64,000 nucleotides of DNA from Lactococcus garvieae subsp. garvieae. Lineage in GTDB: Bacteria > Bacillota > Bacilli > Lactobacillales > Streptococcaceae. The notes beneath the pieces were generated by a model. That model was given only the letters and a program-made list of their open reading frames with translations, ran no database searches and had not been told where the DNA came from. The first letter of the stretch is position 1; each line of letters starts with the position of its first letter. The translations under genes and the position numbers were made by a program. Shown piece by piece: positions 34,436 to 43,401 of the stretch. The stretch is taken from positions 434,001 through 498,000 of the forward strand of contig NZ_CP118950.1 of assembly GCF_029024465.1 (NCBI RefSeq). Direction: 5' to 3'.

Positions 34436-35353
34436 ATGCGTAAAGTAGGTATAATTGGGTTAGGTAATGTCGGAGCAATGATCGCTCAAATGATTGTTCA
34501 AGCAGGCTATGTTGATGAATTAGTCCTTATTGATAAAAATACTGCAAAATCTAAAGCTGAAGCTTTTGACATGCTTGATGCAGCTAGCCTACTCAACAGT
34601 CATACGCAGATTACTGTCGGTGACTATCCAGATCTTTCTGATGCAGAAGTCGTTATTTCTGCTCTGGGCCACATCAAAGCTCTTGATGCTCAAGATCGTT
34701 TCCAAGAGTTGAAAATTAATACACCTATGGTTAAAGCAGTTGCAGATGAAATCAATGCCTCAGGCTTTAACGGTGTTTTCTTGATTGTAACCAACCCTAA
34801 TGACGTGATTGCACAACTTTATTCACAAGCTCTTAACCTTCCAAAAAACCAAGTTTTTGGAACAGGGACGTATTTAGATTCTGCGCGTTTGCACCGTTAT
34901 ATTGCTGAAGAAGCAGGTGTAGATGCGAGAAGTGTGAGTGGTTATATGCTTGGTGAACATGGTGATTCACAATTTGCAGCCTGGTCAACAGTAAATATTG
35001 GGGGTGTCCCATTTGAAAAAACAGCAGCAATAAACAATTTTGACCTTGAAAAAATTGAAAATTCAGCACGCCATGGTGGTTTCGTGGTTTATGAAGGAAA
35101 GGGTTATACGAACTTTGCTATTGCTGCAGCTTCAGTCAGTCTTATGAATCTCATTTTATCGGATGCCAAAGCAGCTGTAGTCTGCTCGCATTACGATGCT
35201 GAACTTGATGCATATTTGTCAACACCAGCACTTGTTGGACGTGATGGGGCAAAAGCTTATCCGGGATTCATCGAAAGTATCAGCAAGGAAGAAGCGGATA
35301 AATTGAAAGACTCAGCACGTGAGATTCAAGAAAAAATCAAAAAATTTAGCTAA
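34436..35353 (+). CDS. hicD: L-2-hydroxyisocaproate dehydrogenase-like LDH/MDH family enzyme
   Basis: 305-residue NAD-dependent dehydrogenase of the lactate/malate family. Its sequence follows the HicDH branch: IGLGNVGA dinucleotide motif at the N-terminus, VISALGHIKALDAQDRFQELK-like coenzyme region, GTGTYLDSARLHR, and the active-site GEHGDSQFAAWSTV, with catalytic His in GEHGD. HicDH reduces branched 2-oxo acids derived from Leu and related amino acids, a flavour-relevant step; a minor L-lactate dehydrogenase is the alternative. ATG 34436 follows AAAGGAGA; a start at 34388 adds 16 unrelated residues. Confidence 0.82.
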   Translation: MRKVGIIGLGNVGAMIAQMIVQAGYVDELVLIDKNTAKSKAEAFDMLDAASLLNSHTQITVGDYPDLSDAEVVISALGHIKALDAQDRFQELKINTPMVKAVADEINASGFNGVFLIVTNPNDVIAQLYSQALNLPKNQVFGTGTYLDSARLHRYIAEEAGVDARSVSGYMLGEHGDSQFAAWSTVNIGGVPFEKTAAINNFDLEKIENSARHGGFVVYEGKGYTNFAIAAASVSLMNLILSDAKAAVVCSHYDAELDAYLSTPALVGRDGAKAYPGFIESISKEEADKLKDSAREIQEKIKKFS

Positions 35354-35370
35354 AAATAGTCTATAGATAG

Positions 35371-35400
35371 AAAACCTCTTACAGAAGAAGAGGTTTTTTT
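35371..35400 (+). terminator. Intrinsic terminator of hicD
   Basis: AAAACCTCTT (35371-35380) / AAGAGGTTTT (35388-35397) with T tail. TATAAT boxes at 35427-35432 and 35443-35448 downstream may start the next operon, though neither has a good -35. Confidence 0.88.
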
Positions 35401-35466
35401 CTCTGTTCAATTGCTTTGAAATAAAGTATAATTAAAGATATATATAATAGAAGATAAGGTGAGTTC

Positions 35467-36171
35467 ATGGTTGAGATTTATTTGGTAAGACACGGAAAAA
35501 CAATGTTTAATACAATCGGCAGAGCCCAAGGTTGGTCGGACACACCGCTCACTGCTGAAGGCGAACGTGGTGCTATGGAGTTGGGGCTAGGCTTCAAAGC
35601 CAAAGGTTTGAAGTTTGATCGTGCTTATTCTTCTGACTCTGGGAGAACAATACAAACGATGGGCTTTATCTTAGAATACTCAGAGAATAAAGATATCCCT
35701 TATAAGATGGACAAGCGTATTCGTGAATGGTGTTTTGGTTCTTTTGATGGAGGCTATGATGGCGAGCTGTTTGATGGGGTTCTTCCGATTATCTTTGCTG
35801 AAAAAGGGTTGCAAGAGTCAGGGAAATTCCCTTCAGATGAAGAACTGGCGCGTGCCATCTATGAAGTCGATACTGCAGGCTGGGCGGAAACCTGGGAAGA
35901 ACTCTCTGGACGTATTATGAGTGGTTTTTCTGATATGGCAACTGAAGCAGAAGCTGCGGGAGCGAAAAATATTGTTATAGTCAGTCATGGGATGACGATC
36001 GCTAGCTATATTAAAATGCTTCGTCCAGATAAAGAACGTCCGCATAATTTAGATAATGGTTCTGTGACACATCTGACTTTTGAAAATGGAAAGTTTGAAG
36101 TAGGAGATATCGGATCAATGGAGTATCGTAAACTTGGAGCAGAAATCGTAAAAAATGCAAAGAAGAACTAA
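35467..36171 (+). CDS. Histidine phosphatase family protein (phosphoglycerate mutase-like)
   Basis: 234-residue protein of the histidine phosphatase superfamily. The catalytic LVRHGKTMFN motif is at residues 5-14, YSSDSGRTIQT provides the second Arg region, and VSHGMTIASY holds the second catalytic His. The large insert around 85-130 is unlike glycolytic dPGM, so a broad-specificity phosphatase is more likely than a mutase. Its end overlaps the next gene by 17 nt, implying co-expression with a wall carboxypeptidase. Confidence 0.85.
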   Translation: MVEIYLVRHGKTMFNTIGRAQGWSDTPLTAEGERGAMELGLGFKAKGLKFDRAYSSDSGRTIQTMGFILEYSENKDIPYKMDKRIREWCFGSFDGGYDGELFDGVLPIIFAEKGLQESGKFPSDEELARAIYEVDTAGWAETWEELSGRIMSGFSDMATEAEAAGAKNIVIVSHGMTIASYIKMLRPDKERPHNLDNGSVTHLTFENGKFEVGDIGSMEYRKLGAEIVKNAKKN

Positions 36172-36940
36172 AAAAAGAAAACTCAAAAAAGGGAGAGTCA
36201 TCGGAAGTTTTATTATTCTCTTGGCCTTCATTGGACTATGTGTATTTGCTGTGAGTAAGCTCAAGCCACAAGTGACGAAACAAAGGGCAGAGTCAAGCCA
36301 GACTTCATCTTCGAGTTCGACAGCTGAAAGTAAAACGACCGATTTGCCTGAAGCCCATCGCTCTGATTGGAATCTTGTTCTGGTAAACAGGGAAAACCCC
36401 AAAGAGGAACTTTCCCCAGAACTTACAACTGTTGGCAACGTACAGGTTGACCAACGTATTGCAGATGCGCTTGTTAAATTTTTGGCAGCAGCACAAGCCA
36501 TTGATCCCGCAGAACACCTGATTTCGGCCTATCGCTCAGTGGCTTATCAAGAGCAACTGTTCAATACTTATGTGGAAAATGAAAGGATTGGCGCTGCAGG
36601 ATCCGTTAATAATACAGGGCAACCCATATCTCGTGAGCAAGCGGAAACGAATGTTAAAACTTATTCACAACCTGCGGGTAGCTCAGAGCACCAAACAGGC
36701 TTAGCTGTCGATATGTCAACGGTAGATGCTTTGAACCAAAGTCCTGAAGAAGTCGTTGCACAAGTAAAGAAAATCGCACCTGACTACGGTTTTGTACTTC
36801 GTTTCCCGGAAGGTGGAAAAGCATCAACGGGTGTGGATTATGAGGACTGGCATTTTCGTTATGTAGGTGTGGACAATGCCAAGTATATGACAAAACACAA
36901 CCTTACACTTGAAGAATATTTGAAGCTATTGCCCCAATAA
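36155..36940 (+). CDS. VanY/LdcB-type D,D- or L,D-carboxypeptidase
   Basis: 261-residue membrane-anchored peptidoglycan carboxypeptidase of the M15B (VanY) family. N-terminal basic stretch and one membrane helix (about 14-34), a Ser-rich linker (SSQTSSSSSTAES), then the zinc domain with SAYRSVAYQEQLF, SSEHQTGLAVD (His and Asp zinc ligands) and YEDWHFRYVG (third ligand). Such enzymes trim stem peptides (LdcB/DacB in streptococci removes the terminal D-Ala of tetrapeptides). Whether this one acts on penta- or tetrapeptides cannot be decided here. Confidence 0.88.
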   Translation: MQRRTKKRKLKKGRVIGSFIILLAFIGLCVFAVSKLKPQVTKQRAESSQTSSSSSTAESKTTDLPEAHRSDWNLVLVNRENPKEELSPELTTVGNVQVDQRIADALVKFLAAAQAIDPAEHLISAYRSVAYQEQLFNTYVENERIGAAGSVNNTGQPISREQAETNVKTYSQPAGSSEHQTGLAVDMSTVDALNQSPEEVVAQVKKIAPDYGFVLRFPEGGKASTGVDYEDWHFRYVGVDNAKYMTKHNLTLEEYLKLLPQ

Positions 36941-36972
36941 AAATAAAGGGACTTAAAAGGAGTCACACAACA

Positions 36973-37377
36973 ATGTTGAATAAAGCCTACTTGATTTTAT
37001 ATGCTAATATCGCCTTATTTCTCTATACTTTAATGATTATGGCACAGCGACTTTTAGCATCACCCAATACTTTTACGACTGTTTTTCAAAATACAAGCCG
37101 TACAATAACGGGTTTTATCAATAAAACATTGGCTCCAGTAGCCCAATGGCAAAATGTAATAGAAATACTCTTGGTTTTTCTCCTCATCTTACTCATACTG
37201 CGCTTTTTCAATGTAGGACTATGGATTTTAGAGATAGCGGCTGTACTCATTCTTGTGGATTGGGGCTATCAATATCTCATGCATCAGCAAAATCTAGCCC
37301 TATTATTTCCACTCGCTGTCATGCTTGTGAGTCTCTTTAGCATCCGTTTCATTGCTAAAGAGGTAGGATTTATCTAA
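36973..37377 (+). CDS. Small conserved membrane protein of unknown function
   Basis: 134 residues with three or four hydrophobic segments (about 5-24, 58-78, 80-98 and 108-128). No enzymatic motif recognised. It lies 32 nt after the carboxypeptidase gene with an AAGGAGT ribosome site, so it probably belongs to the same transcript, which ends at the hairpin overlapping the first CIRCE element. A role in the envelope is guesswork from context. Confidence 0.6.
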   Translation: MLNKAYLILYANIALFLYTLMIMAQRLLASPNTFTTVFQNTSRTITGFINKTLAPVAQWQNVIEILLVFLLILLILRFFNVGLWILEIAAVLILVDWGYQYLMHQQNLALLFPLAVMLVSLFSIRFIAKEVGFI

Positions 37378-37389
37378 AAGAATCAAAAA

Positions 37390-37416
37390 TTAGCACTCTA
37401 TAAAAAAGAGTGCTAA
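37390..37416 (+). promoter_or_regulatory. First CIRCE element, doubling as a terminator
   Basis: TTAGCACTC (37390-37398), 9 nt, GAGTGCTAA (37408-37416) is a perfect HrcA operator. Flanking AAAA and TTTT extend the stem and a T run follows, so the same sequence can terminate transcription from the upstream gene. Confidence 0.9.
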
Positions 37417-37432
37417 TTTTTGGTTTTTTTGC

Positions 37433-37461
37433 TTGACAAGAGAGGAGATAAGGGTTATAAT
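37433..37461 (+). promoter_or_regulatory. hrcA operon promoter
   Basis: TTGACA (37433-37438), 17-bp spacer, TATAAT (37456-37461), a perfect housekeeping promoter set between the two CIRCE elements. Confidence 0.92.
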
Positions 37462-37468
37462 AATATTG

Positions 37469-37495
37469 TTAGCACTTGAGGGTGGTGAGTGCTAA
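37469..37495 (+). promoter_or_regulatory. Second CIRCE element
   Basis: TTAGCACTT (37469-37477), 9 nt, GAGTGCTAA (37487-37495), one mismatch from consensus, just downstream of the -10 and overlapping the likely transcription start. Confidence 0.93.
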
Positions 37496-37516
37496 AAGTA
37501 AAGAAAGGAGACAAAG

Positions 37517-38554
37517 ATGATTACAGAACGGCAACAACAGATTTTGGATTTGATTGTCTCACTTTACGCGAAAGAGCACACACCCGTTGGTTCTAAAGCT
37601 TTATTGGAACAGATTAAAGCATCAAGTGCGACAATCAGAAATGATATGAAAGCCTTGGAAAATCTTGGACTCATTCAAAAAGAACATACGTCCAGTGGAC
37701 GTGTTCCTAGTATTTCAGGTTACAAATATTTTGTAGAAAATGTATTGCGCTTGGAAGAATTTACACAAAATGATCTTTTTCAGATTATGAAGTCCTTTGA
37801 CGGAGAGTTTTATCGCTTATCAGACTTATTTGAAAGAGCAAGTGAAGTTCTCTCAAGGTTGACCGGCTTAACTTCCTTCGTACTTAATGTTCCTCAGAAA
37901 GAACAAGTCTTGCAGTCCTTTGAACTTGTCACTTTAGATAATCACTCAATATTGACAGTGATGACCTTAGCGACAGGCGAGCTTAGGACAAATCAGTTTG
38001 TCCTACCAAAAAGTATGAGTGAACATGACCTGCAAGTCTTTACACGTTTGATTAAAGAACGTTTAGTGGGTAAGAAAGTTCTCGATGTGCATTATGCGCT
38101 GAGAACGGATATTCCACAGATCGTACAGCGTTACTTTAAAACAACTGGTGATGTCTTGGAACTCTTTGAATCCGTCTTTGCAGACTTATTCACAGAGCAT
38201 TTGACAAGCAGTGGACGTGAATATGTCTTTGACTTTGCAACAGACAATCTTTCTGAGCTTTATAAAATTTTAAGCGATGATGCGCGTATGGCTCAAGAAA
38301 TACGAGAATTAACAAGTACAGATGAGATGCGTTCGGTTGTTATTGACAATATGTCTTATTTTGCTAACCTCACGTTGATCAGTCAAAAGTTTGTTATCCC
38401 GTATCGTGGTTTAGGAACGCTGACAGTCATTGGTCCTGTAGAACAAGATTATCAAAAAACCTTGAGTACACTGGACTTACTTGCAAAAGTCTTAAGTATG
38501 AAACTCATGGACTATTATCGTTACCTTGATGGTAACCATTATGAGATAAGTTAA
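37517..38554 (+). CDS. hrcA: Heat-inducible transcription repressor HrcA
   Basis: 345-residue repressor that binds CIRCE operators and needs GroEL to stay active, so it releases heat-shock genes when chaperones are busy. N-terminal winged helix (RQQQILDLIVSLYAKEHTPVG; SSATIRNDMKALENLGLI) followed by the GAF-like domain and the C-terminal dimerisation region. First gene of hrcA-grpE-dnaK and autoregulated by the two operators upstream. Confidence 0.96.
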   Translation: MITERQQQILDLIVSLYAKEHTPVGSKALLEQIKASSATIRNDMKALENLGLIQKEHTSSGRVPSISGYKYFVENVLRLEEFTQNDLFQIMKSFDGEFYRLSDLFERASEVLSRLTGLTSFVLNVPQKEQVLQSFELVTLDNHSILTVMTLATGELRTNQFVLPKSMSEHDLQVFTRLIKERLVGKKVLDVHYALRTDIPQIVQRYFKTTGDVLELFESVFADLFTEHLTSSGREYVFDFATDNLSELYKILSDDARMAQEIRELTSTDEMRSVVIDNMSYFANLTLISQKFVIPYRGLGTLTVIGPVEQDYQKTLSTLDLLAKVLSMKLMDYYRYLDGNHYEIS

Positions 38555-38587
38555 TATATGAAATTATTTAAAAGAAAAGGAAACAAT

Positions 38588-39130
38588 ATGGCTGAAGAAA
38601 ATAAAGAAGAATTAAAGAAAAACGATCAGGAAGAAGAAGTTGTCGAAGAGCTTACTGAAGAAGCACTTGAAGACATCGTCGAAGAAGAAGTTTCTGAGCT
38701 TGATGCAGCTGTAGCAAAGGCTGAAGAATGGGAAAACAAATTTCTCCGCATCAGTGCAGAAATCCAAAATATTCAACGCCGTGCCAACGAAGAACGTGCA
38801 AGCATTTTGAAATATCGTTCACAAGATTTGGCGAAAAAGATTTTGCCAAGCTTGGATAACTTGGAGCGTGCACTTGCTGTTGAAGGATTAACAGAAGACG
38901 TCAAAAAAGGTTTGGAAATGACACGTGAAAGCTTGATCAACGCACTTAAAGAAGAAGGCGTTACAGAAGTTCAAGCAGACGGTGCCTTTGATCCAAACTT
39001 CCATATGGCTGTACAAACAGTCCCAGCTGATGATGAGCATCCCGCAGATCATGTCGTTCAAGTCTTCCAAAAAGGCTATCAAATCCATGATCGCATTCTT
39101 CGTCCAGCAATGGTCGTTGTGGCACAATAA
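38588..39130 (+). CDS. grpE: Nucleotide exchange factor GrpE
   Basis: 180-residue homodimeric exchange factor for DnaK: acidic, disordered N-terminus, long coiled coil (about 45-100) with the [15 protein letters not shown]-type motif, and C-terminal beta domain ([29 protein letters not shown] region). ATG 38588 is preferred because AAAAGGAAA lies just upstream; an ATG at 38558 adds ten basic residues and has no ribosome site. Confidence 0.95.
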   Translation: MAEENKEELKKNDQEEEVVEELTEEALEDIVEEEVSELDAAVAKAEEWENKFLRISAEIQNIQRRANEERASILKYRSQDLAKKILPSLDNLERALAVEGLTEDVKKGLEMTRESLINALKEEGVTEVQADGAFDPNFHMAVQTVPADDEHPADHVVQVFQKGYQIHDRILRPAMVVVAQ

Positions 39131-39185
39131 GAAACAAGAAGTGACCGAAATGTCCTTAAACTATAAGAATAGATAAAAACAATAA

Positions 39186-41033
<1,848 letters not shown>

Positions 41034-41051
41034 AATCTTAGCTTATAAAAT

Positions 41052-41087
41052 AAAAAAGTTCGAGACATCGGTGCTCGGCTTTTTTTG
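41052..41087 (+). terminator. Terminator of hrcA-grpE-dnaK
   Basis: AAAAAAG-TCGAG and CTCGGCTTTTTTT pair with one bulge and a G-U, followed by a long T tract reaching 41100. Confidence 0.7.
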
Positions 41088-41187
41088 TTTTTTTTTTTTT
41101 GAAAACCGTTTCATTTGTTTTCACTCTCATAAAATAGGATAATAAAAATAAGAAAGAGAACCTGGATGTGATAGAAAGGAGGTTGGC

Positions 41188-41586
41188 ATGCTTAAGATTT
41201 ATACCATCTCCTCTAATCAGGAGACGAAAGAAGCGGAGCGCTGGCTCTATGCCCATAAAGTCAAGTTTATTGAAGTTGATCTTCTCAAAGAGCTGGTTTC
41301 GACTGAGGAAATTCTCCGAATTGTTTCCCTAACTGAACATGGAGTTGAAGAGATTGTCGAAACAGAAACTCGGGCTTACACACGTTTGAACCTTAACTTC
41401 AAGGACCTAAAGTTAGAAGATTTTATGGAGCTATTAGAAGAAAATGCGACCCTGTTGAAAGTTCCACTGATGTTGGATGAAAAACAGCTCCAAATTGGTT
41501 TTGATGAAGACAAGATGCAAAGGTTTTTAGAAAAGCCAAGTAAAAAAGTTACGGACTTAGAACAACAAGAAATGCGCACAGGCTAG
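41188..41586 (+). CDS. Spx-family (ArsC-like) regulator lacking the redox cysteines
   Basis: 132-residue protein with the Spx/ArsC thioredoxin-like fold. Spx proteins bind the RNA polymerase alpha subunit and redirect transcription during stress; many sense thiol oxidation with CXXC at residues 10-13. Here the N-terminus reads MLKIYTISSNQETKEAERWL, so both cysteines are absent, as they are throughout the protein. The rest (KVKFIEVDLLKELVSTEEILRIV and VPLMLDEKQLQIGFDEDKM segments) is family-like. Lactococci carry several Spx paralogues, some cysteine-less. The function of this one is not known, but a redox-independent regulator is likely. AAGGAGG ribosome site. Confidence 0.82.
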   Translation: MLKIYTISSNQETKEAERWLYAHKVKFIEVDLLKELVSTEEILRIVSLTEHGVEEIVETETRAYTRLNLNFKDLKLEDFMELLEENATLLKVPLMLDEKQLQIGFDEDKMQRFLEKPSKKVTDLEQQEMRTG

Positions 41587-41593
41587 GTTCTCT

Positions 41594-41630
41594 AAAGAGC
41601 AAAGGAAGCGGCATTCCTGGCTCTTTTTTA
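41594..41630 (+). terminator. Terminator of the Spx-like gene
   Basis: AAAGAGC (41594-41600) / GCTCTTT (41620-41626) with an inner AGGAA/TTCCT stem and a T tail. Confidence 0.85.
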
Positions 41631-41702
41631 TTTAAGAATAGTACATGAAAGAAATATATTGAGAATTTCTTTCTTTTTTTTGTAGTTTTTGGAAGTTTTT
41701 GA

Positions 41703-41749
41703 TTGACTTTGAAAGAAAATGGTGTATAATATAAATGTAAACGAATTCA
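41703..41749 (+). promoter_or_regulatory. fru operon promoter and cre site
   Basis: TTGACT (41703-41708), 16-bp spacer, TATAAT (41725-41730). Just downstream, TGTAAACGAATTCA (41736-41749) matches the cre consensus TGNAANCGNNNNCA at every defined position, so CcpA binding there should block transcription when glucose is plentiful. Confidence 0.88.
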
Positions 41750-41762
41750 GGAGGAGGGTCAC

Positions 41763-42464
41763 ATGCTCGCGACAGAACGCAAGGAAAAAATAATGAGCTT
41801 GCTCAAAGAGCAAAGAACAGCGACTTTAGAAGAACTTTCAACAATAACTCAAGCTTCTGTCTCGACCTTAAGGAGAGATCTCAATGAGCTTGAAGAAGAA
41901 AATGTCTTGCGCCGCGTTCATGGAGGCGCAGAACTCCAACAAGACCTCTCAGAAGAGCTATCTATTTTTGAGAAATCTTCCAAAAACGTTCAAGAAAAAG
42001 AAAAAATCGCAGCTTTGGCTTTTGAAAAGATAAAAGAAGGCGACATTATCTACTTGGATGCTGGAACTACAGTTGCGCCGCTCTGCCATTTGCTTAATCA
42101 ATCGGGCAAGCGTGTCACTATCGTGACCAACTCGATTAGCCATCTTCCAAAATTAACCAGTGAAAACCTCATCGTTTATTTGCTTGGTGGTCGAGTGAAA
42201 CGTCAAACAGATGCCATCATTGGCAGTTCGGCCATCGCTCAACTTAGTACTTATCGTTTTAATCTTGCTTTTATCGGGGCCAATGCTTTTGACGAAGAGC
42301 TGGGAGCTATGACACCGGACAGTGAAGAAGCAGCGATTAAGACACAGGCGATCCGTCAAAGTCGGACAAGCTATCTCCTCCTGGACAGTAGTAAAATCGG
42401 TCAAACAAGCTTTATCAAGTTTGCTGAAAGTGACCAAATAAAACTTATAACGGAGAAATTATGA
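41763..42464 (+). CDS. fruR: DeoR-family fructose operon repressor FruR
   Basis: 233-residue DeoR-type regulator: N-terminal helix-turn-helix (RTATLEELSTITQASVSTLRRDL) and C-terminal sugar-phosphate sensing domain (DAGTTVAPL; GANAFDEELGAMTPDSEEAAIK). It normally represses the fru operon until fructose-1-phosphate appears. Overlaps fruK by 4 nt. Strong GGAGGAGG before the start. Confidence 0.92.
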   Translation: MLATERKEKIMSLLKEQRTATLEELSTITQASVSTLRRDLNELEEENVLRRVHGGAELQQDLSEELSIFEKSSKNVQEKEKIAALAFEKIKEGDIIYLDAGTTVAPLCHLLNQSGKRVTIVTNSISHLPKLTSENLIVYLLGGRVKRQTDAIIGSSAIAQLSTYRFNLAFIGANAFDEELGAMTPDSEEAAIKTQAIRQSRTSYLLLDSSKIGQTSFIKFAESDQIKLITEKL

Positions 42465-43387
42465 TATACACAGTAACACTAAATCCAGCATTAGATTATT
42501 TTATGGATTTTGATCAGGCTGAACTTGGACAAGTCAACCGAGCAACAGAAACGCGTATGCTTCCTGGTGGTAAAGGGATTGTTGAGAGTCGCATGATGTC
42601 TCTTTTAAAGGTAGAGAATACAGCCCTTGGTTTTCTTGGAGGTTTCCCAGGAAAATTTATTCAGGATTATCTTGAAAACATCGGAAGCCAGTCCGATTTC
42701 ACTCCGATTGCAGGAACGACACGCATTAACACAAAAATAAAAGTCAATGCGCAAGAAGAAACTTCTTTTGATGCCGCCGGCCCTGACTTATCTGATGCTG
42801 AAATTCAAGCCTTCTTAAGTAAATTTGACAAGCTGAAAAATGATGATATTGTCGTTTTTGCGGGTACCATTCCTAAAATTTTAGGGGAAGACTTCTATGA
42901 AGTCTTGATTGAGAAAGTGAAAGCCAGAGACGCACAGTTTGCTATTGATGTGGACGGACAAAAGTTGCTGAAAACATTGAAACATGAGCCACTTATCATC
43001 AAACCTAACCGTGAAGAATTAGAAGAAATTTATTCTGTTAAGTTTGACGTTAAAGAAGATATCATCCCTTATGGTCAAAAACTTTTGGCAGAGGGGGCAC
43101 AAAATGTCATGATTTCTATGGCAGGGGATGGTGCATTACTCTTCACAGGTAAGGAAACTTATTTTGCCGCTCCAATCAAAGGAGAGCTGAAAAACTCTAT
43201 CGGTGCAGGAGATTCGACAGTTGCAGGTTTCCTTGCGGAATGGAGCCGCAGCCAGGATGCTTTAGCTGCCTTTAAACAAGGGGTTGCCTGTGGTACAGCT
43301 AAGGTCTTCTCAGAAGACATGCCGAGTGAAAGCTTCTTAAAAGAATGCTTTGAAAAAGTAACAATCGAAAAAATAAACGAAGATTAG
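42461..43387 (+). CDS. fruK: 1-phosphofructokinase FruK
   Basis: 308-residue PfkB-family kinase converting fructose-1-phosphate to fructose-1,6-bisphosphate with ATP. N-terminal TVTLNPALDYFMDF and GGKGI substrate motif near residue 38, and the catalytic GAGDSTVAGFL near 250. It receives fructose-1-phosphate made by FruA, encoded 14 nt downstream. A tagatose-6-phosphate kinase role (LacC) is possible by homology but not by context. Confidence 0.93.
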   Translation: MIYTVTLNPALDYFMDFDQAELGQVNRATETRMLPGGKGIVESRMMSLLKVENTALGFLGGFPGKFIQDYLENIGSQSDFTPIAGTTRINTKIKVNAQEETSFDAAGPDLSDAEIQAFLSKFDKLKNDDIVVFAGTIPKILGEDFYEVLIEKVKARDAQFAIDVDGQKLLKTLKHEPLIIKPNREELEEIYSVKFDVKEDIIPYGQKLLAEGAQNVMISMAGDGALLFTGKETYFAAPIKGELKNSIGAGDSTVAGFLAEWSRSQDALAAFKQGVACGTAKVFSEDMPSESFLKECFEKVTIEKINED

Positions 43388-43401
43388 AAAAGAGGAAGAT
43401 T

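Noticed and set aside
41091-41100. Long T tract after dnaK as a phase-variable element
   Set aside because: It is simply the tail of the terminator and lies in no gene or between promoter elements.
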